Source of the DNA: an uncultured Lachnospiraceae bacterium
GTDB taxonomy: Bacteria; Bacillota; Clostridia; Lachnospirales; Lachnospiraceae
DNA: 64,000 nt
NCBI GenBank assembly: GCA_910588825.1
Contig: CAJURF010000001.1
Location: forward strand, 15,520 to 79,519
Reading direction: 5' to 3'
Below the pieces are notes generated by a model. That model had not been told where the DNA came from, searched no databases, and worked only from the letters and a program-made list of their open reading frames with translations. Numbering within the stretch: the first letter of the stretch is position 1; each line of letters starts with the position of its first letter. Shown piece by piece: positions 1-6,763 of the stretch. The position numbers and the translations under genes were made by a program.

Positions 1-664
1 CGGCACAGTCGAAGTTCAGAAGTTCTGCTGTGTAATCCCGGTCCAGAGGATAAGTGGTGCCTGCCAGCGCCCCAGAGCCCAGAGGACAGACGTTCATCCG
101 CTGGTACATATCATACAGCCGGCCTCTATCCCGCTTGAACATTTCAAAATAAGCTCCCACGTGATGAGCCAGTGTAATAGGCTGCGCTTTCTGCAGATGG
201 GTGAAGCCCGGCATATAAGTGTCCAGATTTTCCTCCATAATGCCAAAAAGGGTCTGCAGAAGCTGCTGCAAAAGCCCGTCCAGCATGAGAGTCTCATCCT
301 TGGTATACATTTTCATGTCCAAAGCCACCTGGTCGTTGCGGCTTCTCCCTGTATGCAGCTTCTTTCCCGGCTCCCCGATGCGCTCTGTCAGTGTGGCCTC
401 CACAAAACTGTGAATGTCTTCGAATTTTTCGCTGATTTCTAATCTTCCTGTTTTGACATCTTCCAGAATCTGCTCCAGGCCGTCTGTGATGGCGCGCTTT
501 TCTTCCTTGGTCAAAATGCCCTGTTTCGCCAGCATGGACGCATGGGCAATGCTTCCTTGGATATCCTGTTCATAAAGTCTTTGATCAAAAGTAATGGATG
601 CGTTAAACTCATATACCATTTTGTCGGTTTCTTTTGTAAAACGCCCTCCCCACAATTGAGCCAT
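1..664 (-). CDS. argH: Argininosuccinate lyase, N-terminal part (cut by window edge)
   Basis: Argininosuccinate lyase splits argininosuccinate into arginine and fumarate in the last step of arginine synthesis, as a cytoplasmic homotetramer. The N-terminus reads MAQLWGGRF, the usual ArgH opening, and the family motif HTGRSRNDQVA is present, followed by HLQKAQPITLAHH. About 221 codons are in the window; the signature GSSAMPxKxN region lies outside. The start is the ATG at 664, 23 bases after the trmD stop, so it is probably the last or a late gene of the rimM-trmD transcript. A weak AGAGGA lies about 12 bases upstream. The position after trmD is normally taken by rplS, so the link to translation genes is unusual. 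Confidence 0.95.
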   Translation of the reverse strand, partial: MAQLWGGRFTKETDKMVYEFNASITFDQRLYEQDIQGSIAHASMLAKQGILTKEEKRAITDGLEQILEDVKTGRLEISEKFEDIHSFVEATLTERIGEPGKKLHTGRSRNDQVALDMKMYTKDETLMLDGLLQQLLQTLFGIMEENLDTYMPGFTHLQKAQPITLAHHVGAYFEMFKRDRGRLYDMYQRMNVCPLGSGALAGTTYPLDRDYTAELLNFDCA

Positions 665-687
665 ATGCTATCTCATCCTCTCTGTGT

Positions 688-1389
688 TTACATAATATTT
701 TTATGGTTATCCTGTTTCAGTAAATCAGGCCGCCGCTCTTTCGTTCGCAGGTAAGACTGCTGGGCTCTCCAGGCTTCCACATTGGCATGGTGGCCAGACA
801 GCAGAATTTCCGGCACCCTCCGGCCATGCCATTCCTGGGGACGGCTGTACTGAGGGTACTCCAGCAGACCGTTCTGAAAAGAGTCAAACTGCGCCGACTC
901 TTTATTATTCAAGACTCCGGGCACCATCCTGGATATGGCGTCGATCATGACCATGGCCGGCAGTTCACCGCCAGTGAGAACATAATCGCCGATGGATACA
1001 TGGTCTGTCACAATTTCTTCCAGCACCCTCTCATCAATCCCCTCATAATGCCCGCACAAAAAAATCAGGTCCTCCTCCAGGGCCAGTTCCTGAGCCATTT
1101 CCTGGGAAAACACCCGGCCCTGGGGTGTCATATGGAGAACACGGGGCTTTTTTTCCAATGAATCGGCCACAGCCTCATAAGCCCGGTATACCGGTTCCGC
1201 CTGCATCACCATGCCGGCTCCGCCTCCATATGGATAATCATCAATTTTGCCGTAGTCGTTGTCTGCATAATCACGGATATTTACCGCATTCAGGCTGATA
1301 ATGCCCCGGTCCGCGGCCCTTCCGATAATACTGGTGTGCAGACCGGCAAGAACCATTTCCGGAAATAAAGTTAATACGTGATACCTCAT
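688..1389 (-). CDS. trmD: tRNA (guanine-N1-)-methyltransferase TrmD
   Basis: TrmD transfers a methyl group from S-adenosylmethionine to G37 of tRNAs reading CNN codons, which prevents +1 frameshifting. The 233-residue protein is close to family length and shows the expected opening MRYHVLTLFPEM, the knot region GHYEGIDERV and the segment SIGDYVLTGGELPA, all typical of the SPOUT trefoil-knot fold. It follows rimM after 7 bases and precedes argH by 23 bases, so the genes are very probably co-transcribed. Order rpsP-khpA-rimM-trmD is the common Firmicute arrangement. No sequence oddity is seen. Confidence 0.97.
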   Translation of the reverse strand: MRYHVLTLFPEMVLAGLHTSIIGRAADRGIISLNAVNIRDYADNDYGKIDDYPYGGGAGMVMQAEPVYRAYEAVADSLEKKPRVLHMTPQGRVFSQEMAQELALEEDLIFLCGHYEGIDERVLEEIVTDHVSIGDYVLTGGELPAMVMIDAISRMVPGVLNNKESAQFDSFQNGLLEYPQYSRPQEWHGRRVPEILLSGHHANVEAWRAQQSYLRTKERRPDLLKQDNHKNIM

Positions 1390-1396
1390 GATTCCC

Positions 1397-1903
1397 CTAT
1401 ACCAGCCCTTTCATCAGATGCACGGTCATGGTTTCTGACTCCACATTAATGTCTAGGATACACTCGCCGATGGCAGGCAGCAGCACTTCCCGGCCCTCAT
1501 GGGTTTCCACCACATACACATCATTGGCCCCTGTCTCCATCACGTCTTTCAATACGCCGAAAGAACTTTTGTCCTCCAGGACCACCTTCATACCGATTAA
1601 ATCCCCGATATAATACTCGTCCTCTTCCAATGGCTGGGCTTCTTCACGGGGAATCCACAATTCTTTTCCTTTGTATTTTTCGGCTTCATTGATGTCGTGA
1701 AAGCCGCTGAGCTTTAATATGGCGAATTTCTTGAAAAATTTCACATTCTGGATTTCCAGCTTTTTATATTCCCCTGCCGATTCCAGATATACATATTTCA
1801 GTTCCAAAAAACGCCGGGCTGTATCCGTTGTGGGAAAAACCTTTACTTCTCCGCGTATTCCATGTGTGGTGGTAATCACCCCCACCTGAAGCATTGATTC
1901 CAT
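1397..1903 (-). CDS. rimM: Ribosome maturation factor RimM
   Basis: RimM binds ribosomal protein S19 in the 30S head and assists late 16S rRNA maturation. The 168-residue protein has the N-terminal beta-barrel opening QVGVITTTHGIRGEVKVFP and the C-terminal PRC-barrel, including the YYIGDLIGMKV segment and the GANDVYVVE motif followed by LLPAIGECI, all standard for the family. The start MESMLQVG at 1903 fits; an internal ATG four codons in is an alternative. It lies between khpA (87 bases upstream, with a hairpin in the gap) and trmD (7 bases downstream). Confidence 0.96.
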   Translation of the reverse strand: MESMLQVGVITTTHGIRGEVKVFPTTDTARRFLELKYVYLESAGEYKKLEIQNVKFFKKFAILKLSGFHDINEAEKYKGKELWIPREEAQPLEEDEYYIGDLIGMKVVLEDKSSFGVLKDVMETGANDVYVVETHEGREVLLPAIGECILDINVESETMTVHLMKGLV

Positions 1904-1943
1904 GTAAAACCCTCATTTCATAATAACGTATAGTTAAAGTTAA

Positions 1944-1975
1944 GGCCGTCCCAAAAAAACTCTTTTGAAACGGCC
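1944..1975 (-). terminator. Hairpin between khpA and rimM, possible attenuating terminator
   Basis: On the minus strand GGCCGT pairs with ACGGCC around a loop rich in A and T, and the stem is followed by a loosely T-rich run (TTAACTTTAAC). It lies in the 87-base gap after khpA. The T-tract is not clean, so it may only partly stop transcription of the downstream rimM-trmD-argH genes or may protect the 3' end of the rpsP-khpA messenger. Confidence 0.45.
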
Positions 1976-1990
1976 CCGGTTTTATCTTAT

Positions 1991-2218
1991 CTACATAATA
2001 TCTACTACAACTTTTTTATCCGTCTTGGATGATGCAGCCTTTACCACGGTGCGTATGGCTTTCGCAATACGGCCCTGTTTGCCGATTACTTTTCCCATAT
2101 CCGAAGATCCCACTTTCAGTTCCACATAGATGGTATCTTCTTCTTCGGTTTCCGTTACTACCACTTCGTCTGGATTTTCCACAAGTGCTTTTGCAATTAC
2201 TTCCACCAAATCTTTCAA
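1991..2218 (-). CDS. khpA: KH-domain RNA-binding protein KhpA (YlqC)
   Basis: KhpA is a single KH-domain RNA-binding protein that works with KhpB/EloR in streptococci and clostridia to influence cell elongation, sporulation and RNA stability. The KH signature VIGKQGRIAKAIRTVV is present with the invariant GxxG loop (GKQG). I place the start at a TTG at 2218, giving MKDLVEVIAKALV and 75 residues, which is the usual family length; GGGGAGG sits 6 bases upstream of it. A longer frame from a TTG at 2248 would put the ribosome binding site inside the gene and is less likely. It lies between rpsP and rimM as in most Firmicutes. Confidence 0.95.
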   Translation of the reverse strand: MKDLVEVIAKALVENPDEVVVTETEEEDTIYVELKVGSSDMGKVIGKQGRIAKAIRTVVKAASSKTDKKVVVDIM

Positions 2219-2254
2219 GATATCCCTCCCCGGTATGATTGATTGCAAAGTCCT

Positions 2255-2503
2255 CTATTTCTCAATTCCAGCCAGTTTAAAGATTTTGCTCACTACTTCT
2301 GTAGGCTGAGCGCCTGTAGCCAGCCATTTTTTCGCTTTTTCTTCATCTACTTTATAAGCGCTGGGATTGCAGTTGGGGTCATAGGTTCCGATTTCCTCGA
2401 TACATCTTCCGTCCCTGGGAGATCTGGAATCTGCCACAACAATTCTGTAAAAAGGAGCTTTCTTACGTCCCATTCTTCTCAATCTGATTTTTACCATTTT
2501 CAT
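2255..2503 (-). CDS. rpsP: Ribosomal protein S16
   Basis: S16 is a primary-binding protein of the small ribosomal subunit. The 82-residue sequence has the typical opening MVKIRLRRMGRKKAPFYRIVVAD (here preceded by MK) and the conserved RDGRCIEEIGTYDP stretch. It starts 22 bases after the ffh stop and is followed by khpA. The length and motifs are normal and there is no terminator between it and ffh. Confidence 0.97.
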   Translation of the reverse strand: MKMVKIRLRRMGRKKAPFYRIVVADSRSPRDGRCIEEIGTYDPNCNPSAYKVDEEKAKKWLATGAQPTEVVSKIFKLAGIEK

Positions 2504-2525
2504 TTACCTCCATATAATCTTTTTT

Positions 2526-3869
2526 CTAAAACGGCAGTCTGAAACCGCCTCTCTTTCCGGCTTTTGTGCCCATCATTCCGGGCATCTGCTTAATCATTTT
2601 CTTTGCCTGTTCGAATTGCTTGACCATCCGGTTCACTTCGGAAATATCAAGCCCGCATCCTCTGGCGATTCTCTTCTTTCTGGAGACATTCAGCAGGGAA
2701 GGATTGGTGCGCTCTTTAGGCGTCATGGAAAGAATAATTGCCTCTTTGTGCTTCAGGTCCTTCTCGTCAATCATACTTTCCAGCTCTTTCATTTTCCCGC
2801 CCATTCCTGGCAGCATGCTCAGGACGCTCTGGATTCCGCCCATATTCTTCATCTGCTGCATGCTTTCCAGATAATCGTCAAAACCGAATTCCGCTTTTTT
2901 GAATTTTTTCTCCATTTCCAGGGCTTTCGCCTCATCGATTTGGGATTCCACTTTCTCGATTAAGCTCATCACATCGCCCATGCCCAGAATTCTGGAAGCC
3001 ATACGGTCCGGATAAAACTGTTCCAGGTCTGTGAGCTTCTCTCCCATCCCCACATAGAAAATGGGCTTTCCGATCACCGCCCGGATAGAAAGTGCCGCCC
3101 CGCCCCGGGCATCCCCGTCCAGCTTGGTCAGAATGACTCCATCTATGCCCACACGTTCCTGGAATGTTTCCGATACATTCACCGCATCTTGTCCGGTCAT
3201 GGCATCCACCACCAGAATGGTCCCGTGCACATGAAGATGTTTCTTGATATCCGCAAGTTCCTGCATCATATCCTCATCCACATGGAGACGTCCTGCTGTA
3301 TCCAGGATTACCACATTCTGGCCATTAGCTTTGGCATGCTCTACCGCCCCTTTTGCGATATCCACCGGGCTTAGCTTATCACCCATTGTGAACACTTCCA
3401 CACCCTGCTTCCCGCCGTTTACCTGCAGCTGGGTGATAGCAGCAGGACGGTATACATCACAGGCCGCCAAAAGAGGAACCTTTCCCTTAGATTTCAGCTT
3501 TCCGGCCAATTTCGCGGCGGTGGTGGTCTTTCCTGCACCTTGAAGACCAGCCATCATCAGGATGGTAATCTCTCCCGCCTGCAAAGGCAGTTCCGCGGTT
3601 TCGCTTCCCATCAGTTCCACCAGCTGTTCATTGACAATCTTAATCACCATCTGCCCCGGATTCAGACCGTTCATTACATCCTGGCCGATTGCCCGCTCCT
3701 GCACAGACTTGACGAACTGCCGGACCACTTTGAAATTCACGTCTGCCTCAAGCAGAGCAAGTTTCACCTCTTTCAAAGCGGCTTTTACATCCGCCTCGGT
3801 CAGTCTTCCCTTGCGTCTTAAATTTGTAAACACATTCTGCAGTTTTTCACTTAAACTTTCAAAGGCCAT
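2526..3869 (-). CDS. ffh: Signal recognition particle GTPase Ffh
   Basis: Ffh binds signal sequences on nascent chains and, with SRP RNA and FtsY, delivers them to the Sec translocon. The N domain is followed by a GTPase domain with P-loop GLQGAGKTTT near residue 107, DTAGRLHVDEDM, and TKLDGDARGG, and then by a methionine-rich M domain with PGMGGKM and QMPGMMG. The length of 447 residues is normal. It is co-directional with ylxM upstream and rpsP downstream. An 8-base inverted repeat lies in the ylxM-ffh gap (3884-3913). The 4.5S/SRP RNA gene itself is not in the window. Confidence 0.98.
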   Translation of the reverse strand: MAFESLSEKLQNVFTNLRRKGRLTEADVKAALKEVKLALLEADVNFKVVRQFVKSVQERAIGQDVMNGLNPGQMVIKIVNEQLVELMGSETAELPLQAGEITILMMAGLQGAGKTTTAAKLAGKLKSKGKVPLLAACDVYRPAAITQLQVNGGKQGVEVFTMGDKLSPVDIAKGAVEHAKANGQNVVILDTAGRLHVDEDMMQELADIKKHLHVHGTILVVDAMTGQDAVNVSETFQERVGIDGVILTKLDGDARGGAALSIRAVIGKPIFYVGMGEKLTDLEQFYPDRMASRILGMGDVMSLIEKVESQIDEAKALEMEKKFKKAEFGFDDYLESMQQMKNMGGIQSVLSMLPGMGGKMKELESMIDEKDLKHKEAIILSMTPKERTNPSLLNVSRKKRIARGCGLDISEVNRMVKQFEQAKKMIKQMPGMMGTKAGKRGGFRLPF

Positions 3870-3883
3870 GCACTTTCTCCCTT

Positions 3884-3913
3884 AGGAACTGCCGCGAAAT
3901 TTTAACAGTTCCT
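3884..3913 (-). other. Inverted repeat in the ylxM-ffh gap
   Basis: AGGAACTG (3884-3891) and CAGTTCCT (3906-3913) form a perfect 8-base inverted repeat with a 14-base spacer, 15 bases upstream of the ffh start and overlapping the region just before its ribosome binding site. There is no T-tract, so it is not a standard terminator. It could be a processing or translation-control hairpin for ffh; that role is inference. Confidence 0.4.
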
Positions 3914-3923
3914 TAATCTACAG

Positions 3924-4247
3924 CTACAATTCATCCAGGATTCTGCCTGCAATGGCTTCTATTTCCCCGATTTCATGTTCTCTGGCAAGTTTCTGAATCT
4001 GATGCACCTGTTCCCTGATCTTCATAAACCGCTCCACCAGATGCAGTGTCCTCTCATACTCATCCAGAATCTTCCTGCATCTGCGGATCATATCATGGAC
4101 GCCCTGTCTGCTGATACTCAGCTGCTCGGCAGTCTCACTGAGAGAATAATCATCCAGCACAACCTGCTGATACACCTGCCTCTGCTTGTCAGTCAGCAGA
4201 TCCCCGTAAAAGTCAAACAGCAAAGTCTGCATCAAAATTTCTTCCAT
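3924..4247 (-). CDS. ylxM: YlxM family DNA/RNA-binding helix-turn-helix protein
   Basis: YlxM (UPF0122) is a small sigma-70 region-4-like helix-turn-helix protein found beside ffh or ftsY; in streptococci it binds SRP components and modulates the SRP GTPase. The 107-residue protein begins MEEILMQTLLFDFYG and has TDKQRQVYQ followed by the helix-turn-helix LSETAEQLSISRQGVHDMI. I chose the ATG at 4247 because family members start here and an AAGGTGA lies upstream; the frame stays open 37 codons further upstream but that part runs across the promoter. It directly precedes ffh. Confidence 0.92.
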   Translation of the reverse strand: MEEILMQTLLFDFYGDLLTDKQRQVYQQVVLDDYSLSETAEQLSISRQGVHDMIRRCRKILDEYERTLHLVERFMKIREQVHQIQKLAREHEIGEIEAIAGRILDEL

Positions 4248-4265
4248 CCGCAAATCACCTTGCCT

Positions 4266-4294
4266 ATCATAACCCAGGACAGCTTTGTTGTCAA
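4266..4294 (-). promoter_or_regulatory. Promoter of ylxM-ffh operon with overlapping inverted repeat
   Basis: On the minus strand TTGACA (4294-4289) and TATGAT (4271-4266) are separated by 17 bases, a near-consensus sigma-A promoter. The -35 lies inside a perfect inverted repeat, TTGTCAAG (4288-4295) and CTTGACAA (4304-4311) with an 8-base spacer, which may be an operator. Transcription would start about 12 bases before the ylxM start codon. Confidence 0.72.
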
Positions 4295-4350
4295 GTGTTT
4301 TTTCTTGACAATAGCTTAAATACCCGCCCTGCCGGAATACCAGCTGAAAA

Positions 4351-4632
4351 TCAGGCACAGTATTCTTCCAGAATCTGTTTCAATGCTGACCCGCTGCTGC
4401 TATGACAGCGGACCACATCTGCCTCTTTCTTTTTTGCCTCCTCTACCGCGCATTTGACCATCTTGTGGGAAACGGTATTAGTAAACAACACGCATAAATC
4501 AGGATTTCCAATCTGCTTTTTAAAATCTCCCGGCATCTGAGTAAAGATTTTTGCCTTACATTTATGCTGCTTACAGATATTTTTATAATTACAGACCATC
4601 CGGTCATGTCCTCCAATGATTACTACACTCAT
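4351..4632 (-). CDS. DUF2325 domain protein
   Basis: This 93-residue protein matches the DUF2325 family: MSVVIIGGHDRMVCNYK at the N-terminus, a nucleotide-binding-like GGxxR segment, then VLFTNTVSHKMVKCAVE and the SGSALKQIL ending. The function of the family is not established; members are often found near iron transport or thiol/redox genes in Clostridia. It has six cysteines or so spread along the chain (for example CNYKNICKQHKCK), which may suggest metal or redox sensitivity; that is inference. The ATG at 4632 is preceded by AGAAGGG. Its promoter carries a palindrome at the start site, and the ylxM promoter lies just downstream of the gene. Confidence 0.85.
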   Translation of the reverse strand: MSVVIIGGHDRMVCNYKNICKQHKCKAKIFTQMPGDFKKQIGNPDLCVLFTNTVSHKMVKCAVEEAKKKEADVVRCHSSSGSALKQILEEYCA

Positions 4633-4659
4633 GATTATCCCTTCTTTCATTTTTTGTAT

Positions 4660-4712
4660 GTTAGTTTTAACTAACTTATAGGTATTATATCAAATGACCG
4701 GAATATTTACAA
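4660..4712 (-). promoter_or_regulatory. Promoter of the DUF2325 gene with palindromic operator
   Basis: Minus-strand TTGTAA (4712-4707) and TATAAT (4689-4684) with a 17-base spacer form a good sigma-A promoter. The predicted start point falls on a perfect palindrome, GTTAGT-TTTA-ACTAAC read on the plus strand (4660-4675). The position is that of a repressor site. The shape resembles operators of DtxR/MntR-type metal regulators, which is inference. Confidence 0.7.
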
Positions 4713-4760
4713 GGGTGTTACTGTTCTATTTTTATCATAAGTTTCCTATACCATAAAAAT

Positions 4761-4783
4761 ACAGCCGCCAACATGGCGGCTGT
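4761..4783 (-). terminator. Rho-independent terminator of the mgtC-like gene
   Basis: A perfect 9-base-pair stem, ACAGCCGCC with GGCGGCTGT, with a 5-base loop, is followed on the minus strand by ATTTTTATG. It begins 3 bases after the mgtC-like gene and separates it from the DUF2325 promoter. Confidence 0.88.
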
Positions 4784-4785
4784 TC

Positions 4786-5460
4786 TCAAATATCAATGGA
4801 AACAATTTCCGGCATTTCATCCAGGAAGTGCATCACATCATTCAACTGGTAACCAGCTGGAAATTTTACATAAAGTTTCAGCAGCAGTCTGTCGTCTTCT
4901 GTCCTTTCCGCATGAATATTCGCAATTTTAATTTTCTTTTCCATAAAAAGCCTTTCCAGAATTCTGTCCACCTCTTCGGTGTCCTTCACGCTCAAAATAA
5001 TCTGTTCCACCTTCGTTGTCTGAAAAAGTTTGAAGTTTCTATGGAAAATAAACTGCAGTGACAAAACGATCATCGTTGTGGCAATGCCCACAACATACAT
5101 CCCCGTCCCAAATGCCATGCCAATTCCCACCGTAGCCCACATACCCGCTGCCGTAGTCAGTCCGCTTATATTCATCTCATGGGTAAAAATCACACTGGCG
5201 CCCAGAAAACCTACCGCCGTCACCACACCGGCAGCAATACGGGAAGGGTCCAGGCGGTAGCCCGGTATTCCAAGAACATCCTGAAATCCGTATTTGGATA
5301 TGAGTATCATCAGCGCTGCTGTCAGTGCTACAATCACATGAGTCCGGACCCCAGCCATTTTCAGACTGCTCTCCCGCTCATACCCAATGAGAAATCCGCT
5401 GATTACCGCACCAGACATCCTCAGTAAATAAACAGATTGTGTAATCCAAAATTCTTCCAT
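4786..5460 (-). CDS. MgtC/SapB family membrane protein
   Basis: MgtC/SapB proteins are multi-pass membrane proteins; in pathogens MgtC inhibits the F-type ATP synthase and aids survival at low magnesium, but most bacterial members have no tested function. The N-terminal part shows the family pattern ISGFLIGYERE, then GVRTHVIVALTAAL, GVVTAVGFLGASVIF and GLTTAAGMWATVGIGMAFG, giving about four to five membrane segments, followed by a cytoplasmic domain of about 80 residues with an ACT-like look (residues 140-224). I chose the ATG at 5460 (MEEFW), preceded by GGAG six bases upstream, over a GTG at 5481. Confidence 0.9.
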   Translation of the reverse strand: MEEFWITQSVYLLRMSGAVISGFLIGYERESSLKMAGVRTHVIVALTAALMILISKYGFQDVLGIPGYRLDPSRIAAGVVTAVGFLGASVIFTHEMNISGLTTAAGMWATVGIGMAFGTGMYVVGIATTMIVLSLQFIFHRNFKLFQTTKVEQIILSVKDTEEVDRILERLFMEKKIKIANIHAERTEDDRLLLKLYVKFPAGYQLNDVMHFLDEMPEIVSIDI

Positions 5461-5501
5461 GGCTTTTTCTCCATATGTCACATGGGTGTCTAAAGAGTAT
5501 T

Positions 5502-6347
5502 TTAAAAATCATTCCCGCAGATATCCCGCAGAGTGCGGATTTCCTCCGCCCATCCCGCTTCATCATTGGGTGTCTCCAGAATAAAGGGCAGATGCCGCAG
5601 TTTGGGATGCTGAACCACCGCAGCCAGAGCATCCAATCCGATATGGCCTTCACCAATCTTTTCATGCCTGTCTTTGTGGCTGCCCAGCGGATTTTTGCTG
5701 TCATTCAAATGAACTGCTTTCAGATGTTCCAGACCGATTACACGGTCAAATTCTTCCACAACGCCGTCCAGGCCGCCAACGATATCATATCCACCGTCCC
5801 ACAGATGGCAGGTATCCATACAGACACCCAGTTTTTCCCTGCATTCCACCAAATCCATAATCTGGCGGATTTCCTCAAAATTTCCTCCAACTTCCGTGCC
5901 TTTTCCGGCCATGGTTTCCAGTAAAACTGTGGTGTTCCACTCAGGCTTCAAAACTGCATTTAAAACCTGGGCGATTTTTTCGATCCCTGTCTGGACCCCC
6001 TGTCCCACATGGCTGCCGGGGTGGAAATTATAATAATTCCCGGGAATGTAGTCCATACGCTTCAGGTCGTCTGTCAAAATATTTTTTGCAAATTCCCGCA
6101 GATCTTCTTTTGCCGCACATGCATTCATGGTATATGGTGCATGCGCCACAATTTTTCCGAATTCATGCTGCCTGGAAATTTCTTTATACCGCTCAACATC
6201 CTCCTGCTGAATCTCTTTCGCCTTCCCTCCCCGGGGATTCCTGGTAAAAAACGCAAAGGTATTGGCGTTCATTTTCACAGCCCTTTTCCCCATAGCTTCA
6301 TAGCCTCCAGCAGATGATATGTGGCTTCCAATGGTCAATCCAGCCAT
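5502..6347 (-). CDS. nfo: Deoxyribonuclease IV (endonuclease IV)
   Basis: Nfo is a zinc-dependent apurinic/apyrimidinic endonuclease of base excision repair. The 281-residue TIM-barrel protein has GSHISSAGG at the start, HAPYTMNACA, FHPGSHVGQG, LLETMAGKGTEVG, the signature VCMDTCHLWDGGYD and HLNDSKNPLGSHKDRHEKIGEG near the C-terminus, covering the histidine, glutamate and aspartate zinc ligands. The start at 6347 has GGAGG ten bases upstream. It is flanked upstream by the terminator of the small coiled-coil gene, so it probably has its own promoter in the 50-base gap. Confidence 0.97.
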   Translation of the reverse strand: MAGLTIGSHISSAGGYEAMGKRAVKMNANTFAFFTRNPRGGKAKEIQQEDVERYKEISRQHEFGKIVAHAPYTMNACAAKEDLREFAKNILTDDLKRMDYIPGNYYNFHPGSHVGQGVQTGIEKIAQVLNAVLKPEWNTTVLLETMAGKGTEVGGNFEEIRQIMDLVECREKLGVCMDTCHLWDGGYDIVGGLDGVVEEFDRVIGLEHLKAVHLNDSKNPLGSHKDRHEKIGEGHIGLDALAAVVQHPKLRHLPFILETPNDEAGWAEEIRTLRDICGNDF

Positions 6348-6395
6348 ATCCCCATAACCTCCTTGTCTAATCTTGTATACACTGTGATAGAAATA

Positions 6396-6433
6396 AACCG
6401 CTACGGAATTATAATTCTATTTCCATAGCGGTT
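6396..6433 (-). terminator. Terminator after the 79-residue coiled-coil gene
   Basis: AACCGCTACGGAA and TTCCATAGCGGTT form a 13-base stem with one mismatch around a 12-base AT-rich loop, followed on the minus strand by TATTTCT. It lies 8 bases past the stop of the small coiled-coil gene and upstream of nfo. Confidence 0.75.
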
Positions 6434-6440
6434 TTCATTC

Positions 6441-6680
6441 CTAAAAATTTTCTTCTTTATTCCCGTTGATTAGAGAAATCGTTTCCTCAATACTCTTTCC
6501 AGATTCCATAGCTGCTTTATAAAGAGCTTCCATCTGCTTTTTCTCAATCAGCTGTTTCAATTCTTTTTTTCTATTTGTAAGTTCTTTCATCTGTTCTTCG
6601 CACTCGTTAACTTCTTCTTTCAAAGCAATTAATTCTTCTTCCAGCGACATATATTTCCGCTTTCTGCCTCTTGCTGCCAT
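6441..6680 (-). CDS. Small basic coiled-coil protein of unknown function
   Basis: The 79-residue protein has a very basic N-terminus (MAARGRKRKY), a heptad-patterned charged helix of about 40 residues rich in E and K, and a short C-terminal helix with SGKSIEETISLI. The layout resembles the DUF4315-type small coiled-coil proteins, where the last helix may be an AAA-like or DNA-contacting tail; I do not assign a function. AGGAGG lies 9 bases upstream of the ATG at 6680, and it has its own terminator, so it is probably a monocistronic gene that is really expressed. Confidence 0.75.
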   Translation of the reverse strand: MAARGRKRKYMSLEEELIALKEEVNECEEQMKELTNRKKELKQLIEKKQMEALYKAAMESGKSIEETISLINGNKEENF

Positions 6681-6763
6681 GTGTGTGATCCTCCTAATCT
6701 AGATATTTATAAATGTAGCTGTTTCTATGTTATCACTTTTTAGCAAAAATTACTACCCAGTTT

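Noticed and set aside
2504..2525. Possible terminator between ffh and rpsP
   Set aside because: Only a T-rich stretch on the plus strand next to the rpsP ribosome site; no stem is present.
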